DNA of 64,000 nucleotides, taken from the NCBI GenBank assembly GCA_022749755.1, contig CM040453.1:14517368-14581367 (forward strand), read 5' to 3'. The number at the start of each line of letters is the position of its first letter. Position 1 is the first letter of the stretch. Shown here piece by piece: positions 48,201-60,800 of this stretch. The position numbers were made by a program, and so were the translations under genes. The notes below the pieces were generated by a model. It was not told the DNA's origin, did no database searches, and saw only the letters and a program-made list of their open reading frames with translations. This stretch comes from Azadirachta indica. Lineage: Eukaryota; Streptophyta; Magnoliopsida; Sapindales; Meliaceae.

Positions 48201-48280
48201 TTACTTAAACTGAATTTCATTATTTCACCGTCAATAAAACCTGTAAATAGTAATCGTAAACAGTTACCAACACAACCAAT

Positions 48281-48294
48281 AGCTTTGATATTAC
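48281..48294 (-). promoter_or_regulatory. Copia primer-binding site (initiator Met tRNA type, degenerate)
   Basis: Next to the 5' LTR the minus strand reads TAATATCAAAGC, close to the TGGTATCAGAGC site complementary to initiator Met tRNA that most plant Copia elements use. Confidence 0.6.
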
Positions 48295-49005
48295 TATTAG
48301 AAAATTTGGGGTTGAAGCAGAACATGCAACTAAAATAAAATTTAGAAAACAACGAAAATAAACGTTATGTAGGAAGTATAATTATTCATTAAAATAACAA
48401 TAATATGTAGGAGGTATAACCGTTTATAATAAAATGAAGCAGCAAAATAAATCAATATAAATATTTTACATAAAAAACCCCTAAATAAATTAGCGCAAAA
48501 ATTAAGGGCAAATATATGAGTATTTTACTATTTTAAAATGAAGATTAAAACTCTCTTTCTTTCTAATAATAAGGAGAGAATAACTTTTTAAATAAAATTA
48601 TTTCACATTCTTTCTCGAAATAAGAGAAATAATTTTAAATGAAAAATATTACATATACAAATAAGAAACTAATTTTTCTCTCTTTGTAGAAACTCTTAAA
48701 GGATAATTTTGGGATGGAGAGAATGGTGAGAAGGGTGAGAAGGGTGAGGTATTTATAGTATTTTCCTCCTCCCTTTTTTCACACACATTTAACAATTTAC
48801 TTCACAAATTTCTCCACCTACTAACTATTACTTAAATTCAAATTTTCTTTATCGAACACTAATCTAATTAGTAAAGAAAGTCAAAAAAGAGTAATTGCAC
48901 TTTCGGTGTATTTCGGTGCTCACATATGGTACATTACTGTTCATTTATATAGCACTATTCATTTGTACAATATTATTCAGCAAAAGTGAACTTTACAATT
49001 TCACA
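48295..49005 (-). repeat. Copia 5' LTR
   Basis: Full-length partner of the LTR at 45,070-45,775. It carries an extra short duplication (GAGAAGGGT twice near 48,730). Confidence 0.9.
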
Positions 49006-51244
49006 AAACCAAAAAATCCAAGTCAACAACTCCAATAAACCCATGAAAAAAAATAAAAGCCTAGTTCAGGAACACAAAACAAGTCTAGAATAGCAAATTA
49101 AAAAAAAATATTCAAAAGAAATAGAATTAGAATATTAAGGAATGTACCAATCAAAAGAAAAATCTAGATATGAAGAAAACTCCAGTTAAAACAATGTTGT
49201 TAAGGTGGCATTGTCCACGAAAAAACCACCCTAAATCCAAGTCACTATTTCAAAAACCAGCAGCTTTAGACGATTGTGCAAACAATGGAGGGAGAAAGAA
49301 AAGAAAGCAATTTGGCAACTATCGTTGTTTTTAGTTTGTACGTTTTTCTTTTCGGTTTTTTTTGGTCAATTTTTGCTTTCTTTTATTATTATTATTTTTT
49401 AGAAATTTCTTTAAATAACCTTAATTGAAACTCAAATCATCAAACTAGCCAAGTTTCATTTGTTCAATTGAAAACTCAAATTACCAAAATAAACAAACAT
49501 ATATTTTACAAACATAACTGCCCTTTAATAACCATTTACCATCAAGATTCTCAATTTTTCACATTTTGAAAACCCTAAATTTCCTATTGCATTTAAAAAC
49601 TCCCTAAATTATGAACATGCAAGAGTTTTATGATGTGAAAGCAACCATCAACAATTATTATCGTTCTCTATTAGATGGTAACTAGCTATGACGAAGATTG
49701 ACAACAAACAATAAGCTTATTTCATTTTCTTAATCGATTTTAGATTTTAATACATTGAAATCAATAGTATAAGATGAATATGTTGATGTTTGAATTGATT
49801 AGGACGTAGTTTAGGTGCCTACGATGAAATTATTATTGTGTTTTACCTTGAATAAAATCGAGAGTTGCCTAAACTCAAATTTCTTTTAGAGTGTAGCATA
49901 AGGCACTAGATAATAAAGTTTAACAAGTTACAAATTCAATATCCAATTCATTGTCTAGGCTAAATGGAAATAGCATTTTTGCACATTGCATGGTTGTGGT
50001 CAACTTTCATACCCTACAAACAAAATTCATTGTCTCCTAGGTCAATTGGTTGGAATGCGACATTTTGCTAGCTTCAAATTAATAGCCTGCATCTCATTTA
50101 GAATGAATCAATCACTTTGATCACCCACAAAATTAATCAATATGAAAACACGATAAACAATAAGGCAAAAGGACAAGGTTTTTTGTTATTAACTTTTTCT
50201 TTTGTTTTTGCTTTGCTTCAGGTAGGTTATATACCTAATATTTCATGGCTTCCTCTCTCCTCTTATAAAACCATTGCTACACCACAGACTATATCTATTC
50301 TACCAATGCCATAATTGGAAGAGCACGTGCATCTCTTAAAAATGCATTTATACTATCCACCATATGGTGGTCAACATATCATATCGGCAAATTAGAAAAT
50401 AAGATCTAGCCCACTTAAGGGATCTTATCTCATTTTCCAAATTGTTTACCACCTAAGGGTGTATAGCTTCAGCTTTGCAATGTGTTTGTTGAATTTGGTA
50501 AATCCTTGGCCTTACAGCAATAAAGCACCCAACAAAGAATGTGTCTACCTTACATTGTCTCATATTATGTTTTGCATTAACCTTCTTTTGAATATAATAA
50601 ATACAAACATTCGTGGTATACTTATAAGAAAATAATAACTATACCCTTCTTAATGCTATCATGTCAGTTTGATTCAAAAACCAAATTTGGTATTGGACCA
50701 ATTGCATCTCAAAATTAGAGTAAAAATTATTCCCATGATACATCGTTTTTGGAGTACCTGATCTCATGATATATTATGTCGATCTAATTATTGGTGTACT
50801 TGGTCATTTTTATTAAGAACAGCTATTACAAAAAGAGTCTTGTGATTTTCCTTCAAAAAAGTGTCATTATAATAATAATTAGGCAAAGGATTGGAAAAAA
50901 AGCATGAATAAAAGCACTGACTTTGATGAAGAAGTATAAAAAATAATTGTTTGTTATTCATTTCTATGTATTACTGTGCTTGGGGTTTTATTCTTCAACA
51001 TATGGTAAAATTATAGTAGTACTTTATAAGATTACTATATCCCTATTTGCCAATCGATGTGCTTCTTCCTTGGCTAGCCATGTCTTTTGATAAGATATAA
51101 GCACTCCTTATTCTCTTTGTATGTCATATTGGATGTTTTTTGATTAAATCCTCTTGGGCTTTTATTACTTATCCATTATATGTTCACCAATTAGTTGACT
51201 ATTTGCCTAGCAATGCTTATTTTATAACTAATCACTTCGACAAG
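49006..51244. other. Intergenic DNA at the right end of the first duplication unit, no gene recognised
   Basis: About 2.2 kb of AT-rich DNA. Short open frames such as 50,117-50,314 carry no recognisable motif. The sequence ends at the 51,244/51,245 junction, where the second copy of the 26 kb unit begins. Confidence 0.5.
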
Positions 51245-52489
51245 TGTTGAATAATATTTTTTCAGATCATATTAATTTTGTGCTATAAAGATGAGTTATT
51301 TTTTGTTAATATTCTTTAAACTAAGTGTCAACAACACAACTAAATAAAAATAGTGGTAAGTGGAACTCTTTTGTTAGAATTTGCTTGGTGTTTATTGCTA
51401 ATTTATGTAAAATGACACAAATATCCTTGTTGACAAATAAATTTAACAATCTTTTTATTAAATTTTTCGCCTGTAAAATAATATAAATGCCTCTGTTGAT
51501 TAATAAAGTCAATATAAATATTCTTAATTCTCAATCATTTTAGAAAATAAATTATAAAATATAAAAAATATATAAACACAATATAAAAAAAAAAAAAAAA
51601 TAACTAATACATTTTAAATTTGTTAATACCTGTAGTATTTCATAATAAATTCAACAATATAATATTTAACAAATTTAATTCAACAATTGACATTAATATA
51701 TAATATTTAAAAATAAATTTACTCATAATGAAAATGAAGCTAATTTTTATTTTTATTTTTAATTATTTTTCTATTTTTAAAATATATTAATTATTTTTTA
51801 TTTTTATTTTTGTTGTATTGAGTTTATATATTTTTTATTTTTTGAAATACTAAAAATAATTTTAATAATGGGTGAAAATTTGAATCTGGAAAATAAATCA
51901 TATACAAATAATTTTTGATAAATATTATTATATGCTTAATATTTTGTAACTATAACATGTTAATATCTTTCAGAATTATCTTACAACTGTAACAATTGTT
52001 CGAAACTCGTATGACAAGCACAACTACTATACTAAATTGTTGTGAGAAAATTTTGAAACACTTTGTAGCCACCGAATAATTGGGGAAAAAAAGTTGAGTA
52101 GCTATATCACCTTAAATAGTTGCTAGAATAGTTGAAATTGCATAAACTGGTACATCAAAAAGAACCTCAAATTGGTTGCACAAAAGAGGAGCAAATGATT
52201 CTTCACTTAAAATTAAAAGAAAAGCACAATATTTTGTTACACTGTGATCACCAAACTTGTATCAAATTCAACTCTTACGAGCAAAACAAACAAACCAAGA
52301 AAAAGGGTGACAAAGCTGGATAACATACAGAAATGCAGGATGATTCGACAAGCAACTCAAACAAGAAAACCTTAAGAGAAGTCGATATGTTTTATTTGAC
52401 ATAATTTGCAGTTGAGACCAACAAGACCTCCTATACCGGTACAGCATGTCTGCGATTGTGGAGACGAAGGAGTGCTTGCAACACATTGT

Positions 52490-55400
52490 CTATGTCAATA
52501 GTTGCTCGCATGACAAGAAATGGTCCCATATCAGCCTCAAGTTGTCTTTAAACACATCATATGTAGAATCAATATCAATCTTCTCTTCCTGAAAATTGAA
52601 AGAAAATGTAATAAGCTGAAGTAGGATCTTCTGTAGAATGAAAAAATGCACATTTTGATGTAAACGCGATACAACAGATGCATTTCTAAGTTTATGTTAG
52701 CTATGGGACTTTATAGTGTCATACAAAACAATAGCAGGTTAAGTGAAGAAGTCCAATGCAATAAACAGCATATACCTGTATTTCAGAAACTACCCTTTTC
52801 AACTTCAAAGCAATCTCAACTGTTGTTTCCCCTGTTGCAGTCTTGAAATCAAACCGATCGGCATGTCTTACCTTTAGCTTTAGTGATGGGCTTTTATATG
52901 ATTTAAATTTTGTGTGCCAAACCGCAATCACTCTGAATCTATCCTCAGATTTTGCCTTCCCTAGGGGCCATCTCAACCCACCCTTCACCTCCGGGTCCAA
53001 AATTGCTGAATTAATCAGGTTTTTGATTATATGCATTTCATCATCCTGGAAAGTGCATATAATTGGGTTAATAATAGAATTCCTTCTCGGAGATTAATAA
53101 ATACTGCTAGAAACTGTAGACAGCTATTGCCTTTAGCTTTTACTGCATCAGTCTAAGACATATGAGATATAAATCCTCTTAAAAATAACAAACAAAATTA
53201 AATGAAAAACCTTATTCCATGAGCATTATCATTTCTTAGGTCTACATGATGCCAATTGAAACTTAGACACTGATGATTTCATTTTTATTTTGTCAATTTT
53301 TAGCTTTCTGAAAAGTAGAAAAAAGTTTCTCAAAACTTCAGATGACTATTATTTTAAGTGTTCGAAGCTTGTCCAGTGTATTTTTTCTCATGCTTCAGAA
53401 AACAAACTTTCTCATGAAATGAAGGAATAAATTGATGATTTTCTTGTTTCCCCTGCATTTAATTTGTCTTTTCCATTGTATGAAATGAAGATTCTGATCA
53501 GGAATGAATGAGAAAAAAAAAAAGACAATGAGAGATGAAAAAGGAAAAATGGAGATAACAGTGTAGTCCCAAATTACTCTATCTAAAGCTTTTCATGGTT
53601 GTAGTTTAACTCACAATCATATCAGTTAAGATCTTTTTCGTGAGCAGTGCCAACCTCACATCTACATTCTTGTCAAGGCATGATATATCCACAACCACGT
53701 GACGAACTGGGTTTAGTTCAACCTACAAGTGAAAAGAGTATAATTCAACATGAGACTGCACATAAAGAAAAGTACCCTATGTACTACAAAAAGCACGAAT
53801 TTGGAAGTTTGATAAAATAAATGACTCCATGGTATACTTCACAGTCCCAGAAGTCACCAGTATCAAATAAAGATGAATACCAAGGTCCAAATCTATATGA
53901 TGCCAAGAAGAATCCTCATGATTGGCAAATATAATTTGCTTAATCAGCAGTTTATGTTTTTTCACTTGCACATTAACAAATGCTTCAGTTGTTTAGATAA
54001 TAAGAAATTGGATCTTTCCGTGTTGAAGTAAAAAGATTATTCCTTATAAAAAGACTTAGTGTTAGTTCTGTTAAAGCAAGTCTTGTCTATGCAAGTCAAA
54101 ACAGAAGAATTCACTTTTTTCTTTTTTCCTCTTCATTTATTTTCTTAAGTTAATGGTATGGTTCTGTAAAGATTTTCTGCATCAATTTTCTTGTTGGTAT
54201 TGTTCACACTAACAAACTTTGAGCGTAGAACCAACAAGATTACCAGATCTAGATTTTGAATAAATCATCCCTTTTATGATGCACTCATGCATTTGTGCAA
54301 ATTGATTAAACTAATTGGCATTAAATATGTAATATTTTATGTAATGTCCGTAAATGATAGTTCTTAAGTAACAGAGAACCTGCCTTATAAAGCTCAAGCT
54401 CCTGATCTTCTCTTACAATACATTTGCAGGAAACAGTTGATTTTGGTCTTGAACTGTCAGACAACTTCACATGGGAAAGAATTTAAGAACGTAATAGCAA
54501 ATTAAGTAATCAGAGTCATAAGAAATCTTACCGTTATTGCAAAGGAGTTTACTAAAAGAATTACCTTGATATGGTATATATCCTTCTCCTCTTTAAAATC
54601 AGCTTCAATCTTTGGCACTGCTTCACTTGTAATCTTTTCCATGAATGTTTCAGCAACATGCGTGTGAAATGATCTCTGCAATTGTCGCAGTATGGTTTCA
54701 GTAACCTGACTTTTTCTGGCACTTTCTAAGCTCATTGACTTGCTCCTGCATGAGGTCAATCGACACAATAATTCTTCCTAGCCCATTTTAATAACAACCA
54801 ATAATGGCAAAGGATTAGAAACCATTATAAAACTAAAATGATAAAACGTTGTGCAGGAAGATCAAATATATTTGTGCAGTTAGAAAATGAGATTGTTTGT
54901 TGCCTCAATGAAATATATTGTCTGGCTGGTCTACCTAAATAAATCAAAAAATACAATAGATTTAATTGTTTCTACCACCATCAATCACACTCAGGTGTGA
55001 TGCAGAGGATAATTTGAGTCTAGCAACACAGGTAGAAATGCACCTACACAAACCAAAACCAATTTCTTAGTTGGCATAGAAGCTTCTATAAAATTCAGCC
55101 AACTGAACTCTGGATTAACCCTTATCCAGTGCATCAAATAAACCATAGGTAACCATGTACCTGTGACTAATCGGCGTTGAGACTTTACACAGGATCACTC
55201 CATGACGTTAGGAATAGAGTAAGATATTTTCACTATATCTTTCTTAGACAGTTCCAGGGAAACTAGTTCCCTGGTAGCATGAGAACCAACAGTACTTGCT
55301 ACATACTGTCTAAATTCCGAGTTCAAAATGCTAAGGGCCAAGCTACCTATTATTTTCATTTTGTTATTAGAAGAAGCAAGAGAATTCTAACTACAAGCAC

Positions 55401-56374
55401 AGTGTAACCTTTTTTTTCTCTTGATTCAAGAGACAAAACTCGAGATATCTACATGTTAAGAGTTATCTGTTATTAAGAATAAAAATAATCCATCATCTTC
55501 ATTCTCTGATGGTTTTTAATGAATTAAAAATAAAAAGTAAAGCACCTGTTTCAATTAATAGTCGGGCAAAAAGATAATAAAGAATACGAATAGGGGAGCA
55601 GCCAAGAAAATCAGACTATGTTCTTTTAGTTCTTCCCGTTTGGTTCTCAAGGCAATGTTAATCAGAGTCCCTGAATAAGAGTTTGCTTTCATGGCATTAG
55701 GTTACTTCGACTGAAAATTTTCTGTTTAATCTCAAGAAAAAAATAATAGAAGAAACATCCAACATGCAACATTCAAGGTTAACCTCAAGGAAAACCAGAT
55801 CACATACCCATGAAAAAGAACTTTGCCAAATCTAACAACCAGTGTTGGCTTTTCCTCCATTAAATTGCTGAACATCTTACAAGCAGACAATATGTCTGGC
55901 CATACCTTTTCTGCCACAAATTCCCATGGGCTTCTTGATGTATTCTCTCCCACTTCATCATTATTTAACAATTGAAAAGCCAAAGTACATCATTACTGAA
56001 GTGAAAACCAGACTATACATTAAGAACAAAATTAAAACAAATTAGGATAAATATAACAAGGAAGATCACTAACCTTTGGCTGGATTATTTTTCACTAGAA
56101 CCAAGGGCTTTTCCCCTCTTCTCTGCTCAACAGATTCCACGGAGATTGGCTCAAGATGGACAGAAGAAGGAAAGTGGCTATCTTGATCCAACTCAACAGC
56201 AAACCATCTAGATATGGCATTGTCTGCATACACAATCTCCCCACTCCTGTCTGCATTAGGTTTGTGTGATCCCAACTTTAAGTTTCTGTTGAACTGATGC
56301 ACAAGTCGCTCAGGAGTTGGAGATGGAACCTGTGGAGCCTTTGAATGTCGCTTATGTGGAGGAATATAGGCCAT
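52490..56374 (-). CDS. Copy D: duplicate of copy C, MAYIPPHKR-family protein (394 aa)
   Basis: Exons match copy C: 56074-56374, 55808-55952, 54565-54745, 54384-54464, 53615-53722, 52776-53045 and 52490-52588. The exons I compared encode the same residues, so the predicted protein is the same as copy C. It shares the altered exon 2 acceptor and the GC donor of intron 4. The few differences are in introns: an extra TG near 54,996 and an extra CTT near 55,497. The 5' leader intron donor is at 56,986-56,990. It exists only because of the 26 kb duplication. If that duplication is an assembly artefact, copy D is the other allele of copy C. Confidence 0.85.
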
Positions 56375-57310
56375 TGTCAATCTAGCAAAATGCTCTGCCT
56401 TAAATCAAAATATTGAAGAAAAAAAATCAGTTTTCTCAGACTTTTGTAAAATGCCATTATTCTCCGATAGACAAGCACCTAATTCTAAGTAAAATGAACC
56501 AAAAAGTTCAATAGCTCAAGAAAAAACTCACCTCTCTACACAATATATTCTTCAAAACTCAAAAGTTCTAAAACAAATTAAAAAAAAAAAAAGAGTTAAA
56601 AATCCTACCAGAATCATTTAACCATCAATTATATATGAAATCGGTAGATCTTCGACTCATTCATTATTTACTTCCTTGCTCCACACAATTTGTAGTAATC
56701 AGTGACATTAACATCCACAATACAAAATGTCAATCATATTATAAAGAAACAAAAAAGGAAAGCCAATGAAATGATTCACGCATCATTTCCATAAAATTTG
56801 ATTCAGTTAACTCGAAATTACTGTAAACACCAAAACGACAAACCAACCAGAGGATATAGTGAAGGAAGAACAAAAAGACCCGCTAAAATTATCCAATAAA
56901 AGAATACAACCACAAAACTAACAATGACCCAGAAACACAACTTAAGAAAAGAAAATAATAAATTCATAAGAAGAGGAAAAATTCACTCACCGAATATTTC
57001 GAAGAAGTTTTCGTGTTAAGCTCAGCTGATCTTCACAGTTATATATATATATATATATACACGCAGCAGCTACAAAAGAGTAAGACAGCAAACTTCAATC
57101 TAAATCTCCTTCTTGGAGAAGTTATGAAGTGGGGATGTTGAGTTTCTTTCCTAGATAAAGTAAATGGACAAAATTGAAAAGAACCGAAACCCCTTTTGAC
57201 TGGAAATGGAAGTTGAAGGGAAGGAGTGAGGAATGGAGAAAAAAAAGGAGGGAAAGGATTAAATATAACACAATTTATCCTCCCTTCCTGGCATCTTCTA
57301 CCTAATCACC
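56375..57310 (-). promoter_or_regulatory. 5' leader intron, 5' UTR and promoter region of copy D
   Basis: Duplicate of 30,328-31,260. The (TA)n run at 57,040-57,059 is slightly longer than its partner. Confidence 0.6.
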
Positions 57311-58758
57311 GGTAACTCTTTTATGTGTAAATGACAGTTGGACCCTATGTTTTTGAAATAAATTTCATACGCACCCCAAATTAAAAATAATTATCAATAA
57401 TACTTCTTTGTTTAGATATTGTTCACTGTTGATTCCTGTAAAATGATATAAATATCATTGTTAACAAATAAATTAACGTAAATATTCTTAATTCTTATTT
57501 TTTTTTTAAAAATAAATTATACAATATAAAAATATAAACACAATACAACAAAAAAAAAAAAATAATTAATATATTATAAAAATAATTAAAATTAGAATTA
57601 AAATTAAAAAGTAACTTTATTTTTATTATGGTTAAATTTATTTTTAAATATTATATTTATTTTTTAATCTTAATTAACGTTGATGAAAGAAGCCGCCTCT
57701 CCTTGTTCTGGGAAAGTGGCGTTGGACCCCAGAGTTGTACTCTGGAGTATATTTTTCCTAACATAAATAAATAAATAATGGGAATATATCTTCATTATAT
57801 ATATATATATACATGTATAAAATTGTTTCCTTTTTTAACTAAACTATAGGCTTGGTGGTGTCACGGGCCAGCAGAGTGACTCGTGTGGCACCCTCACAAA
57901 TTTCATGTGGAGGGTAAGCCTTATTAGCGTATCGTGATCTAACTAATCTTGACTTACCTCAATCTCATTAGAAGGATGACTTTAGTCCCCGATTAGTTCG
58001 GGTAAAGGTGCTCTAAGTCCCCTCTAATGATAACCTTTGAGACCAAAGTTAATTTTACACCATGAAACGTCCAAGTGCTTGAATTGTCATACTCTAACAC
58101 ACCCAATTAGTACACGATCTCTCGTGTCGTAATAATTTCCTCCACTAAAAATCATGCACACCCTCGTGCACGTGGCCATTTTTAAATATTTTGCCAGCTC
58201 AATTGGCAAACCATTAAGGTTCTACCATGCATACCGCTTCACTTCAACACGCCCATCTTCCCCGGGAGATAGGAAGACTCACGTAAGGAGAAAACGGTAA
58301 CATCCAGTCGTGTGGGCATGCCACCTTGGCGCAAGGTGGCAGCAGCACTTGGTATAGTTGAGGCGTTACGCGGTTACCTTTTAAACCACTATACTCATCT
58401 TCCCTCAGAAAAACCCCATACTGTAGGACATAACAACATGGTGCGAGCACGCCCATGTTCGAGATAGCGTAGTGAAGGGTCACAAGATAGACACCCCGTT
58501 CCCTCGCCCAATCAAGCGGACTATTATCTTCGAGATAGCCTTGTTAGCGCGTCGTATATTTAACTAGTTTTGGCCTACCTTGACCTCATTAAGAGGATAA
58601 CTTCAGTCTCTGATTAATTCAGGTAAGGGTGGTCTAAGTCCCCTCTACATTATAATCCTTAAAACTAAAGCCGACTTTGCACCATGAAACATTCAAGTGT
58701 TTGAATTGTCACACTCTACCGCACCCAGCTAGTACACAATCTCTTGCACAATGACATT
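57311..58758. mobile_element. Second copy of the AT-rich repeat and the unclassified direct-repeat element
   Basis: Duplicate of 31,263-32,710. The spaced ~220 bp direct repeats lie at about 57,918-58,138 and 58,538-58,758. A few point differences are present, for example CTGATTAATTCAGGTAAGG here against CTGACTAATTCAGGTAGGG. Confidence 0.5.
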
Positions 58759-59157
58759 GGGCTGATTTACGGATAATTTGTTTTTATACATGATGAGTCA
58801 AACCCTTTACTTCACACCCATGATTGAGAGCAAGTGATGTATTAAAAAGGATATTTAAAAAGGAATCCTTCTACAATATTGGGAAAAAATTTTCGTATTA
58901 ATAATGTCAAAATTATGGACCATTGGATGAGATCAATGGTCCATCATTTTTCTTACTTTTAAAATATTAATTTAATTATTAAAATTATTTTTTAATTTAT
59001 CAGTTGTACAAGTTTCAATTGACTTTTAGTCAATCTCAACAAGTCCTACAATTTTTTTCAGTTTTCTTTTGACTTTTAATCCATCTCAAACTTCTTTCTG
59101 TAGACTAATTTCAGTGATTTGTAAACTTCTCTCTCACAATTACTACGGTCAAATCCA

Positions 59158-60800
59158 ATACTCGTCAACATAAAAATAAAAGAATTTAAACCAATATAAA
59201 ATAGTAAAAATGAACATCAACTTCATAAATTCAACATTAAAATATAAATGAAATGAAATAAATGTAAATTAACGTAAAATTCTTAAATGACAATAATATA
59301 ATTGTAAATAAAAAAAAAAAAAATAATTGTGATATAAAACTTATGAATACATATAAAAATCGTAATCTTGACATAAAAAATTAAATTGCAACATAAAATT
59401 TATATATAAAATATAATATTTGTAAACGTTAAAATTTAAAAATAAAAAAAATATAAGTCAGCACAAAATAGTAAAAATAAATATCAATTTTATAAAGACA
59501 ACATAAAAAATGTAAATAAACAGAGATAAATGTAAATTAACATAAAATTGTTAAATGACAACAATATAATTATAAACAAAACAAAAAGAAAAAATAATTA
59601 TGATATAAAAGTTATAAATACACATAAAAATTGTAATCTTAACATACAAAAATTAAATTACAACGTAAACTTATATATAAAATATAATACTCGTAAACAT
59701 TAAAAAAAAAAAATATATATAAGTCAGCATAAAATAGTAAAAATGAACATAAACTTCATGAATTCAACATTAAAAATATAAATGAAATAAAATAAATATA
59801 AATTAACGTGAAATTATTAAATGATAGCAATATAATTATAAACAAAATAAAAAGAAAATAATTGTGATATAAAAGTTATAAATACACATAAAAATTGTAA
59901 TTTTAACATAAAAACAAATTAAATTACAACATAAATTTGTATGTAAAATATAATATTTGTAAAAGTTAAAAACTAAAAAATATATATATAAGTCAATATA
60001 AAATAATAAAAATAAACATCAACTTCATATATTCAATATTGAAAATATATATGAACTGAAATGAATGTAAATCAACGTGAAATTGTTAAATAACAACAAT
60101 ATAGTTGTAAACAAAATAAAAAGAAAATAATTGTGATATAAAACATATGAATACACATAAAAATTTTAATTTTTGATTAAAAATTAAAATACAATACGAA
60201 AATTATATGTAAAATATAATACCTACAAATGTTAAAAATAAAAAAATAAAAAATATTAGCCAAAATAAAATAGCAGAAATAAATATCAACTTCATAAATT
60301 CAACATTAAAAATGTAAATATATTGAGATAAATGTAAATTTAAATATAATTGTCAAATGACAACAACATATTTGTAAACAAATCAAAAGAATTGTAATTG
60401 TGACATAAAACGTATAAATACACACAAAAAATTTAATCTTTATTTAAAAAATTAAATTATAAAGGAAAAATTTTATGCAAAATATAATAATTGTAAACTT
60501 TAAAAATAAAAAAAAAATAGTAAATAATAAGTCAACATAAAATAATAAAAATAAACATCAAATGCATAAAAGCAGCATAAAAAATATAATTGTAATAAAA
60601 TGAATGAAAATGAACACGAAATAATAAATAACAATATTATAATTGTAAATAGAATAAAATAAATAAAAATGTAACGTAAGGATTGTAAATTAACATTCAA
60701 CTTGTAATTTAGATTATAGAAAATTGAATTACAATGAAAATTTTGCGAAAAAAAAAAGGTGGAATGCTTGTAAAATTATAAAAATTATTACAAATTTTAC
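59158..60800. repeat. Second copy of the ~268 bp satellite-like array
   Basis: Duplicate of 33,110-34,760 with the same six monomers in the same order. The fourth monomer lacks a 6 bp ATCAAC repeat and several A-runs differ in length. Monomers differ far more within one array than between the arrays, so the array was already diverged before the 26 kb duplication. Confidence 0.9.

Larger units (their letters stand above)
45070..49005 (-). mobile_element. Copia LTR retrotransposon, old and internally deleted
   Basis: A 3.9 kb element read on the minus strand. Two ~0.7 kb direct LTRs (48,295-49,005 is the 5' LTR, 45,070-45,775 the 3' LTR) flank 2.5 kb of gag-pol remnants. LTRs begin TGTGAAATTGTAAAGTT and end near TTAACA. 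A primer-binding-like site and a polypurine tract lie at the right places. Possible 5 bp target duplication AAATC/AAACC (one mismatch). The LTRs differ at many positions, so the insertion is old. Confidence 0.9.
25209..51244 (+). repeat. 26 kb direct tandem duplication, first unit
   Basis: Sequence from TGTTGAATAATATTTTTTCA at 25,209 recurs from 51,245 onward. The offset starts at 26,036 and drifts between 26,036 and about 26,048 through small indels. The part visible twice is 25,209 to about 37,961. Coding exons of gene C/D are identical, and the BAHD start region is identical. Bases left of 25,209 and left of 51,245 are unrelated, so 51,244/51,245 is a junction. Confidence 0.93.

Noticed and set aside
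25209..51244. Reading the two large copies as LTRs or arms of a giant transposable element
   Set aside because: They contain ordinary host genes with introns. There are no terminal motifs or target duplications, and the junction is a simple head-to-tail tandem.
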